This document shows positions 33,861 to 40,826 of a stretch of DNA of 64,000 bases, in pieces. Both the position numbers and the translations under genes were made by a program. Source of the stretch: Streptomyces polyasparticus (GTDB taxonomy: Bacteria > Actinomycetota > Actinomycetes > Streptomycetales > Streptomycetaceae). How positions within the stretch are numbered: position 1 is the first letter of the stretch; every line of letters begins with the position of its first letter. Under the pieces are notes generated by a model. The model was not told the origin of the DNA and did no database searches. It was given only the letters and a program-made list of their open reading frames with translations. The stretch is taken from contig NZ_JACTVJ010000001.1 of the NCBI RefSeq assembly GCF_014493765.1, positions 248,001 to 312,000 on the forward strand, in the 5' to 3' direction.

Positions 33861-35320
33861 TTGCTGTCGTCGTCCTCATCCTTGTGCTTGCGCAGGTCCG
33901 GCTTGCCCGCAGCCTCGCCCAGCATCTTGTCGATCGCGTCGAAGTCCAGCTTCGGCTCGTCGTCGTCCGAGGACGCGTCCGGGCCCTGGTCGCCGCGGTG
34001 CACGAACCCGTCCGGGTCGTCCAGGTCCTTCGCCGTCGGCAGCATGTCCGGGTGCGCCCACAGACCGTCGCGGCCGTCGAGGCCACGGGCGTCGGTCAGC
34101 GAGGCCCACAGGCGTGCGGCGTCGCGCAGGCGGCGCGGGCGCAGCTCGAGACCGATCAGCGTGGCGAAGGTCTGCTCGGCGGGACCACCGCTCGCGCGGC
34201 GCCGGCGCAGCGTCTCGCGCAGCGCGTTCGCCGAGGTCAGACGGTCCTTGGCGGCCTCGTGCACCACGGCGTCCACCCAGCCCTCGACCAGCGCGAGCGC
34301 CGTCTCCAGACGGGCGAGCGCGGCCTTCTGCTCCGGGGTGTCCTGGGGCTGGAACATGCCGGACTGCAGCGCGTTCTGCAGCTCCTCCGGGTTCGACGGG
34401 TCGAACTGGCCGACCACGTCCTCCAGCTTGGTGGTGTCCACCTTGATCCCGCGCGCATAGCCCTCGACCGCGCCGAACAGGTGCGAGCGCAGCCACGGCA
34501 CGTGCGCGAACAGGCGCTGGTGGGCGGCCTCGCGCAGGGCGAGGTACAGCCGCACCTCGTTCTGGTCGATGCCCAGGTCCTTGCCGAACGCCTGGATGTT
34601 CACCGGAAGCAGCGCGGCCTTGCCGGCCGGGCCGAGCGGCAGACCGATGTCGGTGGAGCCGACGACCTCGCCCGCGAGCACGCCCACGGCCTGGCCGATC
34701 TGCTGGCCGAACATGGCGCCGCCCATGGACTTCATCATCCCGATGAGCGGGCCCGCCATGGCCTGCATCTCCTCGGGAAGCACATCGCCCATCGCATTGC
34801 CGACGCGCTCGGCGACGGGGTCCACGAGCTCCTGCCAGACCGGGATGGTCGCCTCGACCCACTCGGCGCGGGACCAGGCCACGGCCGTGTTCGCCCCCGA
34901 CGGCAGCGAGGTCACGCCGTCCAGCCACAGGTCCGCCAGGCGCACGGCCTCCTCGACCGCGGCGCGCTCCGCCGTGCCGACGCTCGCGTCCTTGGTGCCG
35001 TCCGCGGTGCCCTGCGAGACGGTCTGGCGGGCGATCTGCTTGGCCATGTCCCAGTTCACCGGGCCGCCCTCGTACGAGAGCATCTGGCCGAGCTGCTGGA
35101 ACGCGGCGCCCAGGTCATTGGGGTTCATCGACCCGAACATCGCGGCGAACGGATTGTCACCGCCCGGGCCGCCGACGCCGCCGGCCCCCGGGAACCCGAA
35201 ACCGAAGGGGTTCCCCGGAACGCCGCCCTGGCCACCGCCGCCCTGGTCCTTCTTCTTGCCCTCGTCGCCGTCTTCCGGCTCCTCCGGCGGAAGGCCGAAT
35301 CCGAATGGGGTGTCACTCAC
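33857..35320 (-). CDS. Zincin-like metalloprotease family protein (DUF2342)
   Basis: A 487-residue protein of the actinobacterial DUF2342 family, sometimes labelled coenzyme F420 biosynthesis-associated or zinc-dependent metalloprotease. A Gly/Pro-rich, probably disordered N-terminus (about 1-60, with NPFGFGFPG and GGVGGPGGDNPF) precedes a helical body. The segment YLALREAAHQRLF carries the family motif EAAHQ in place of a classical HExxH, so catalysis is unproven. The C-terminal tail is strongly acidic. The GTG start follows GAGGA. Its mycobacterial counterpart lies near the PDZ protease and UPF0182 genes, as here. Confidence 0.82.
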   Translation of the reverse strand: MSDTPFGFGLPPEEPEDGDEGKKKDQGGGGQGGVPGNPFGFGFPGAGGVGGPGGDNPFAAMFGSMNPNDLGAAFQQLGQMLSYEGGPVNWDMAKQIARQTVSQGTADGTKDASVGTAERAAVEEAVRLADLWLDGVTSLPSGANTAVAWSRAEWVEATIPVWQELVDPVAERVGNAMGDVLPEEMQAMAGPLIGMMKSMGGAMFGQQIGQAVGVLAGEVVGSTDIGLPLGPAGKAALLPVNIQAFGKDLGIDQNEVRLYLALREAAHQRLFAHVPWLRSHLFGAVEGYARGIKVDTTKLEDVVGQFDPSNPEELQNALQSGMFQPQDTPEQKAALARLETALALVEGWVDAVVHEAAKDRLTSANALRETLRRRRASGGPAEQTFATLIGLELRPRRLRDAARLWASLTDARGLDGRDGLWAHPDMLPTAKDLDDPDGFVHRGDQGPDASSDDDEPKLDFDAIDKMLGEAAGKPDLRKHKDEDDDSK

Positions 35321-35489
35321 GGGAATCCTCGGCTCGTAGGGCCACCGGCTGACTGCCGGCGGCGACTGCCCGACTTGGGACCGGCCGGTGCGCGGCCGGT
35401 CGGTCACACCACCCAGCGTAGACACCCGGCCCGCTTCGGGCCTCGGTGCTCCGCCTTTGCAAGGCCTGCGGCAGGATGGACGCCACCTG

Positions 35490-35516
35490 GTACGTACGCG
35501 TCATTCACGTACGTAC
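35490..35516. promoter_or_regulatory. Inverted repeat in a divergent promoter region
   Basis: A perfect 9-bp inverted repeat GTACGTACG (35490-35498) and CGTACGTAC (35508-35516) with 9 bases between lies in the 221-base gap between the DUF2342 and SDR genes. The centre-to-centre spacing of 18 bp suits a dimeric regulator, although both arms are built from a simple GTAC repeat. Confidence 0.5.
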
Positions 35517-35541
35517 TGAAGACAACCGCTGGAGACGCCTG

Positions 35542-36648
35542 GTGAGTTCCCCGGATCCGAAGGTTCGCGCAGCGCGAAACGACTCAACCCTGCCGGTGCG
35601 GGGCCCCGTGGTCGCCGTGACCGGCGCGGCCACCGGCGTGGGCGCGAAGCTCGTCGAGCGCCTGGCCGCCTCGGACGAGATCAAGCAGGTCATCGCCATC
35701 GACGAGCGGCGCGGTGAGTGCGCGGCCGCCCAGTGGCACATCCTGGACGTACGGGACCCGGCGATCGCCGAGAAGCTGCGCGGCGCGGACGTGGTCGTGC
35801 ACCTGGCGCTCGACCTCGACCTGGAGACGGACGCGGCCGCCCGCACCGCGTACAACGTGCGCGGCACCCAGACCGTGCTCACCGCGGCCGCCGCGGCCGG
35901 CGTCCACCGCGTGGTCCTGTGCACCTCCGCCATGGTCTACGGCGCCCTGCCCGAGAACGAACTCCCGCTCGCCGAGGACTCCGAGCTCAAGGCCACGGCG
36001 GAAGCGACCGGCGTCGGCGACCTGCTCGAGATCGAGCGCCTGGCCCGCCGCGCACCCCGCGCGCACCCCGGCCTCAACGTCACGGTCCTGCGCCCCGCGG
36101 TCCTGGTCGGCGGCACGGACACGGCCCTGACCAGGTACTTCGAGTCCCCGCGGCTGCTCGTGGTGGCCGGCTCGCGTCCCGCCTGGCAGTTCTGCCATGT
36201 CGACGACCTGTGCAGCGCCCTGGAGTACGCGGCCCTGGAGAAGGTCGAGGGCGAGCTCGTGGTCGGCTGCGACGGCTGGCTGGAGCAGGAGGAGGTCGAG
36301 GAGCTCAGCGGGATCCGCCGCATGGAGCTGCCGTCGACGGTCGCGCTCGGCGCCGCCGCCCGCCTCCACCGCATCGGCCTCACCCCGTCCCCGGCGGGCG
36401 ACCTCGCGTACACGATGCACCCCTGGGTCGTCAGCGTGAGCCGCCTGCACGACGCGGGCTGGCGCCCGCAGTGGACCAACGAGGAGGTGCTCGCCGAACT
36501 CCTCGAAGAGGTCGCGGGCCGCCACACGGTCGCGGGCCGCCGCCTGGGCCGCAAGGACGCCACGGCCGCGGGTGCGGCGGGTGCGACGGTCGCGCTGCTG
36601 GGTGCGGCGGCGGTGGTACGGAGGGCTCGCAAGCGACGTGGGGTCTGA
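35542..36648 (+). CDS. NAD-dependent epimerase/dehydratase (SDR family)
   Basis: A 368-residue extended short-chain dehydrogenase. The Rossmann motif VAVTGAATGVGAKLVERL, the strand DVVVHLALDLD, and the catalytic Ser-Tyr region SAMVYGA (with a Lys-like position replaced later) are visible, so the nucleotide fold is clear. The classical YxxxK is not evident, and activity is uncertain. The C-terminus ends in a short hydrophobic stretch (GAAGATVALLGAAAVV) followed by RRARKRR, possibly a membrane tail. The GTG start at 35542 follows GGAGAC. It diverges from the DUF2342 gene across a palindrome-bearing region. Confidence 0.82.
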   Translation: MSSPDPKVRAARNDSTLPVRGPVVAVTGAATGVGAKLVERLAASDEIKQVIAIDERRGECAAAQWHILDVRDPAIAEKLRGADVVVHLALDLDLETDAAARTAYNVRGTQTVLTAAAAAGVHRVVLCTSAMVYGALPENELPLAEDSELKATAEATGVGDLLEIERLARRAPRAHPGLNVTVLRPAVLVGGTDTALTRYFESPRLLVVAGSRPAWQFCHVDDLCSALEYAALEKVEGELVVGCDGWLEQEEVEELSGIRRMELPSTVALGAAARLHRIGLTPSPAGDLAYTMHPWVVSVSRLHDAGWRPQWTNEEVLAELLEEVAGRHTVAGRRLGRKDATAAGAAGATVALLGAAAVVRRARKRRGV

Positions 36649-36694
36649 CGACGCGGGGTCTGACAGGCCTGGGGCAGGGCTACGGTAGGTCGTC

Positions 36695-38053
36695 GTGGAC
36701 GCTGCTGATCTTGACCACCGCGCCCGGACGCAATCCGGCTGCATACCGCCGGATCTGGTCTCCCGGCTCCTGGCATTCGGCCACGCCGCAACGGTCGAGG
36801 CCTGGGCCCGCCGCGGGGAGTGGTTCTGCGCACGGGAGTGGGCACGGCTGCTCGGCGAGCGGGACCGGCAGGCCGATGCCCTGGAGGTCCTCGCCCCGTA
36901 CGTCGAGACGGGCTGGTGGACCGCCGTGAGGAGCACGGCGGAACTGCTGGAGAGCTGGGGGCGGGCCGACGAGGCAATCGCGTTGAGCCGAGCCCGCATG
37001 GAAGCCGGGCATCCGATGGCGCTGGAGTTCCACGCGCGCCTGCTGGCCCGGCACGGCCGCGGCGACGAGGCCTTCGACCTTGCGCGGCCCTGCATCGACG
37101 ACTGGTCCGTCGCCACGGCCCTGGTCGACGTGGCGGAGTCGGCCGGCCGTGACGAGGAAGCGGCCGAGCTGCTCGCCGCCCGGATCCCCGCCGACCACCG
37201 ATGCGACTCCCCGTGGTGCTGCCGCGGCCTGGACGCGGACACGGCGATCAGCCTGCTGGCCACCGTCCGTGAACGCCAAGGACGCGTGGACGAAGCGGTA
37301 ACCCTGCTGCGCACCCGGAGCATCACGTCGGTCAACGGCCGCGATCAGCTGGCTGACCTGCTGGCCCGGCACGACCGGATCGAGGAACTGCGCGCCTATG
37401 CGGCCAGCGAGACCTTGGGGGACGCTCTGAGGTGTCTGGCCGAAGTGCTGGAGCGGCGCGGCGACATCGAAGGCGCGATCAGCGCGTATCGGAAGCAGGG
37501 CGACTGCTCTTCGGCCCACGGCCCCGACATCGCCTATGCACTCGCGCAGCTCCTGGCCCGGCACGGCCGCGGCGACGAGGCGATCGACGTGATGCGTGCC
37601 CAGGCGGAGACGTACAACGGCGACGACTGGATCCTCCATGCCCTGGCCGGGCTGTACCTCGCCCAGGGGCGTGCTGAGGAGGGACTGACGCACCTGGACG
37701 CCCTCGCGGGTGCCCGCAAGGGCAAGGAGGAGTGGGACCTGTACTGGATACGGCTGCCGCTCATGGCCGCCTGCTACGGCACCGATGAAGCGGTGGCGCG
37801 GGCCCGCTCCCATCCCGAAGCCGGCACCGCGTATGCCGCGGAGCCCATTGCCGAGCTGTACGCCGATGCCGGCCGTATCGAGGAGGCTGTGGCAGTTCTC
37901 GAGTCGCAGGCTGCCGTGCACAGGCGGCCCTTGGCCGGCTACCTGATCGAGCTGGGCCGGGTCGAGGACGCGGTGACAGTCCTCAAGGCGCCGGTCGCGA
38001 ACCCGCCCGTGCAGTGGGGTGCTCCCGGGCACCACGACGAGCCGCCGTTCTGA
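36695..38053 (+). CDS. Helical-repeat (TPR-like) protein
   Basis: A 452-residue protein made mostly of tandem helical hairpins with recurring LLARHGRGDEA, YAD/AGRIEEAV and RQGRVDEAV segments, resembling tetratricopeptide or pentatricopeptide-style solenoids found in Streptomyces. No enzyme motif is seen. A CxxxxWCC cluster (CDSPWCC) occurs mid-protein. A -10-like TACGGT (36681-36686) lies eight bases before the GTG start, so the message may be leaderless. A role as protein-interaction scaffold is the only reasonable guess. Confidence 0.75.
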   Translation: MDAADLDHRARTQSGCIPPDLVSRLLAFGHAATVEAWARRGEWFCAREWARLLGERDRQADALEVLAPYVETGWWTAVRSTAELLESWGRADEAIALSRARMEAGHPMALEFHARLLARHGRGDEAFDLARPCIDDWSVATALVDVAESAGRDEEAAELLAARIPADHRCDSPWCCRGLDADTAISLLATVRERQGRVDEAVTLLRTRSITSVNGRDQLADLLARHDRIEELRAYAASETLGDALRCLAEVLERRGDIEGAISAYRKQGDCSSAHGPDIAYALAQLLARHGRGDEAIDVMRAQAETYNGDDWILHALAGLYLAQGRAEEGLTHLDALAGARKGKEEWDLYWIRLPLMAACYGTDEAVARARSHPEAGTAYAAEPIAELYADAGRIEEAVAVLESQAAVHRRPLAGYLIELGRVEDAVTVLKAPVANPPVQWGAPGHHDEPPF

Positions 38054-38147
38054 CCCCACGTGCTGTAGGACCCTCCGACCGGAGGACCACACCCCCGGTC
38101 GAAACCGCTATTCCGCGATGCCGCTCCCGTACGGCACGATGGAGGGC

Positions 38148-38609
38148 ATGGCTGCACGGTATGACCACCCAGGCGAGCAGGCGGCGCAGGATCCGATCCG
38201 GCTGCTCGCGATCCGCGACACCCCGCTCTCGGTCGACGAGGTCTTCACGGCCGTCGGCGACAGCGCGGCAGGCGGCACCACGCTCTTCGTGGGCACCGTG
38301 CGCAATCACGACGGAGGCGCCGACGTCGACGCGCTCGGCTACTCCTGCCACCCGACCGCCGAGGCCGAGCTGCGCCGCGTCGCCGAGAAGGTGTGCGCCG
38401 ACTATCCGGTGCGGGCGCTCGCGGCCGTCCACCGCGTGGGCGACCTCGAGGTGGGCGATATCGCGGTGGTCGTCGCCGTCTCCTGCCCCCACCGGGGCGA
38501 GGCCTTCGAGGCCTCCCGGCAGCTGATCGACACCCTCAAGCACGAGGTCCCGATCTGGAAGCACCAGAAGTTCTCGGACGGGACCGAGGAGTGGGTCGGC
38601 GCCTGCTGA
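38148..38609 (+). CDS. moaE: Molybdopterin synthase catalytic subunit MoaE
   Basis: Large subunit of molybdopterin synthase, converting precursor Z (cPMP) to molybdopterin with sulfur from MoaD. The 153 residues show the MoaE features GTTLFVGTVRNHD, YSCHPTAE, HRVGDLEVGD and the C-terminal KHEVPIWKHQKFSDG active-site lysines. No moaD is adjacent. The factor would be needed by enzymes such as the nitrate reductase at 1-5 kb. ATG 38148 is chosen; an in-frame ATG at 38139 is also possible and would be preceded by the same CCGTACGGCAC leader as the ATL gene. Confidence 0.93.
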   Translation: MAARYDHPGEQAAQDPIRLLAIRDTPLSVDEVFTAVGDSAAGGTTLFVGTVRNHDGGADVDALGYSCHPTAEAELRRVAEKVCADYPVRALAAVHRVGDLEVGDIAVVVAVSCPHRGEAFEASRQLIDTLKHEVPIWKHQKFSDGTEEWVGAC

Positions 38610-38663
38610 CCCACGGGCCACACAGACCCCTCCGGTTGCGTAACTCGAACCCCGCCGTGAGCG

Positions 38664-38707
38664 TTGTCGGTACGGATGGCTAATCTGCTGATCACTCAGT
38701 AGTGATC
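38664..38707 (+). promoter_or_regulatory. RecA-NDp (PafBC-type) promoter and palindrome
   Basis: TTGTCGGTA, then eight bases, then TAATCT (38664-38686) matches the LexA-independent DNA-damage promoter pattern TTGTCRGTG-N8-TANNNT of actinobacteria. A 7-bp inverted repeat, GATCACT/AGTGATC, follows at 38690-38707, around the expected transcription start. Confidence 0.6.
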
Positions 38708-38732
38708 GGGCAGTTGGGGTCGGGAGGTCGGT

Positions 38733-38924
38733 ATGGCATCGCTCGCATGGCTGCTCATTCCGCTTTTCGCCGCGATCGGCGCTGCCCTGTGGGCGAGTTG
38801 GGCCACGCGCGCCCGTAAGTCCGGACGTACGGGCGATGTCACCGAGCTCGCCGGATATGCGAAGTTCCGGGCCGCGATGGAGAGCAGCGGGGCCAAGACG
38901 GACACCGGGACGGACGCCGCCTGA
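38733..38924 (+). CDS. Small single-pass membrane protein
   Basis: A 63-residue protein with one N-terminal membrane segment (SLAWLLIPLFAAIGAALWASW), positive residues just after it (TRARKSGR), and a short cytoplasmic-type tail ending in Asp/Thr/Ala. GGGAGG precedes the ATG at good spacing. No known family is recognised beyond conservation expected among Streptomyces. The upstream promoter resembles a PafBC-controlled DNA-damage promoter, so it may be a damage-induced membrane peptide. Confidence 0.75.
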   Translation: MASLAWLLIPLFAAIGAALWASWATRARKSGRTGDVTELAGYAKFRAAMESSGAKTDTGTDAA

Positions 38925-38982
38925 CACCGGTGCACGGCCCCGGACGGACCGGCCCCAGGGGTGCACTCACAGGGGCGTCCCG

Positions 38983-38988
38983 TACTGT
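38983..38988 (+). promoter_or_regulatory. -10 element of a leaderless promoter (PDZ-Lon protease)
   Basis: TACTGT ends six bases before ATG 38995, with no ribosome binding site between. Confidence 0.6.
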
Positions 38989-38994
38989 CGTTCC

Positions 38995-40083
38995 ATGCCT
39001 CGCCGCACCGCGACCATGCTCGCTTCCACCCTGCTGCTGATCGCGCTGCTGTGCGCGGGTGTGCTGATCAAAGTCCCGTACTCGGAGATGACCCCGGGCC
39101 CGACGGTGAACACCCTCGGCGAGCACGACGGCGAGCCGGTGCTGCAGATCTCGGGGCACAAGACGTACGAGACGACCGGCAACCTCAACATGACGACGGT
39201 CCGCGTCACCAGCGCCGACTACAAGATGAACCTCTTCGAGGCCGTCTACGGCTGGATCGCGCACGACAACGTCGTCGTACCGCACGACACCCTCTACCCG
39301 GACGGGAAGACGGAGGAGCAGTCGACGCAGGAGAACGCCGAGGAGTTCAGCCAGTCCCAGGAGAGCGCCAAGGTCGCCGCGCTCAAGGAGCTGGACATCC
39401 CGGTCCAGTCCCGGGTCATCGTGGCCACGGTGCTCAAGGACAGCCCGTCCGAGGGCAAGCTGCACGCCGGTGATGTGATCAAGGATGTGGACGGCACCGT
39501 CGTCGAGCAGCCCGACGACGTCGCCAAGCTGGTGACCAAGCACAAGCCGGGCGAGGACGTCGTGTTCACGATCGTGCCCGCCAAGGAGGCCGCAGCCGCC
39601 GAGAAGGCCGGCAAGGAGGCCACGGTCACCGAGAAGGTCACCGTCACCACGGAGAAGGCTCCCGAGGACGACCGGGCGATCGTCGGCATCCAGGCCGGGA
39701 CCGATCACACCTTCCCGTTCACCATCGACATCAAGCTCGCCGACGTGGGCGGCCCGAGCGCCGGCCTGATGTTCGCGCTCGGCATCGTCGACAAGCTGAC
39801 CCCCGAGGACCTCACGGGCGGCAAGTTCGTCGCGGGCACCGGCACCATCGACGACGACGGCAAGGTCGGGCCGATCGGCGGCATCGAGATGAAGACCGTC
39901 GGCGCCCGCAGCAAGGGCGCGGAGTACTTCCTCACCCCCGAGGCCAACTGCGCATCGGCCGCCAAGGACATCCCCGACGGCCTGACCCTGGTGAAGGTGA
40001 AGACCATCGACGACGCGGTGGACTCCCTGGAGAGGATCCGCGCGGGCAAGACCTCCGAGCTGCCTTCCTGCTCCACCGAGTAG
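38995..40083 (+). CDS. Membrane-anchored PDZ and Lon-like (S16) serine protease, YlbL type
   Basis: A 362-residue protein with an N-terminal membrane anchor (TMLASTLLLIALLCAGVLI), a PDZ domain (about 130-220, PVQSRVIVATVLKDSPSEG onward), and a C-terminal Lon-type catalytic domain with the Ser-Lys dyad: Ser255 in GGPSAGLMF and Lys300 in GIEMKTVG. The protease domain faces outside the membrane. In Bacillus the homologue YlbL cleaves a DNA-damage-induced cell-division inhibitor; that role is suggestive here because the gene upstream encodes a small membrane protein with a damage-type promoter. ATG 38995 is chosen by leaderless promoter geometry. It is conserved beside UPF0182 in mycobacteria. 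Confidence 0.9.
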   Translation: MPRRTATMLASTLLLIALLCAGVLIKVPYSEMTPGPTVNTLGEHDGEPVLQISGHKTYETTGNLNMTTVRVTSADYKMNLFEAVYGWIAHDNVVVPHDTLYPDGKTEEQSTQENAEEFSQSQESAKVAALKELDIPVQSRVIVATVLKDSPSEGKLHAGDVIKDVDGTVVEQPDDVAKLVTKHKPGEDVVFTIVPAKEAAAAEKAGKEATVTEKVTVTTEKAPEDDRAIVGIQAGTDHTFPFTIDIKLADVGGPSAGLMFALGIVDKLTPEDLTGGKFVAGTGTIDDDGKVGPIGGIEMKTVGARSKGAEYFLTPEANCASAAKDIPDGLTLVKVKTIDDAVDSLERIRAGKTSELPSCSTE

Positions 40084-40092
40084 GCGATACGG

Positions 40093-40130
40093 GACGGGGG
40101 CGCCGCACGGACATGTGCGGCGCCCCCGTC
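40093..40130. terminator. Bidirectional terminator after the PDZ protease
   Basis: A perfect 16-bp stem, GACGGGGGCGCCGCAC and GTGCGGCGCCCCCGTC, with a 6-base loop between convergent genes. Confidence 0.9.
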
Positions 40131-40146
40131 GTCGTAGCAGGAAGAC

Positions 40147-40704
40147 CTAGCCGGCGAACGTCGCCGCCAGTGCCTCCGCGAGGCCCGGCACCAGATCCGA
40201 GCCGGTCAGCACATCGGTAGGCGAGTCCTTCTCGCGCAGCCGGATGGCCGACTCGCGCTTGCCGCCGCGCAGCACGCCCACCGTCATCCGCACCTCCTGC
40301 CGGTCCGGGTGCTTGCCGACCCACTTGGCCAGCTGCTTCTCGTTCAGGCCTTCCGGCACCGAGGCCTCTGCCGACGGCGGCAGCATCAGGCGCTCGACCG
40401 TGAGCGCGCAGCCGGCGACCGCGTCGGGCCAGGCGATCGTGCCGAGGAACTCGTCGAGCGGTGCGCCCGCGGGCAGTTCCTCCTGCTCGATGGGCGTCAG
40501 CGCGCCGGCCGCCTCCTCGCCGGTCAGACCGAGCCGGTCGGCCAGGCCCGGTTCCTGTGCGCGCAGCTTGGCGGTGTCCACCAGGGCGAACAGACGGGCG
40601 GGCTGGTCCCAGCCGAGACCGCCGACGTACTCGTCGATCTCGAGTACGGCACGGGTCAGCGGGCTCGCGGCCATCGGGGGGCCGGAGGGAGAAACATTCG
40701 ACAT
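40147..40704 (-). CDS. PPA1309-like actinobacterial protein
   Basis: A 185-residue cytoplasmic protein of the PPA1309 family, restricted to actinobacteria and of unknown function. It has no membrane segment. Its body contains ERLMLPPSAEASVPEG and EVRMTVGVLRGGKRESAIRL. The ATG at 40704 is supported by the reading frame; a TATGGG-like sequence lies just upstream, but no clear promoter is seen. It converges on the PDZ protease and diverges from UPF0182, the conserved setting of this family. Confidence 0.82.
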   Translation of the reverse strand: MSNVSPSGPPMAASPLTRAVLEIDEYVGGLGWDQPARLFALVDTAKLRAQEPGLADRLGLTGEEAAGALTPIEQEELPAGAPLDEFLGTIAWPDAVAGCALTVERLMLPPSAEASVPEGLNEKQLAKWVGKHPDRQEVRMTVGVLRGGKRESAIRLREKDSPTDVLTGSDLVPGLAEALAATFAG

Positions 40705-40814
40705 GCCCCATATCCTGCCTGGTTCAGACCCTGGACGAAGAACTGGACCGCCCCGACCCGGACATCACGGATCGGAAACGCCAACCCCGGTCCGGGAACT
40801 GAGTAAAGCTTCAG

Positions 40815-40820
40815 TAAGTT
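40815..40820 (+). promoter_or_regulatory. -10 element of a leaderless promoter (UPF0182 gene)
   Basis: TAAGTT ends six bases before the GTG at 40827 and there is no ribosome binding site. Confidence 0.65.
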
Positions 40821-40826
40821 GCACGA

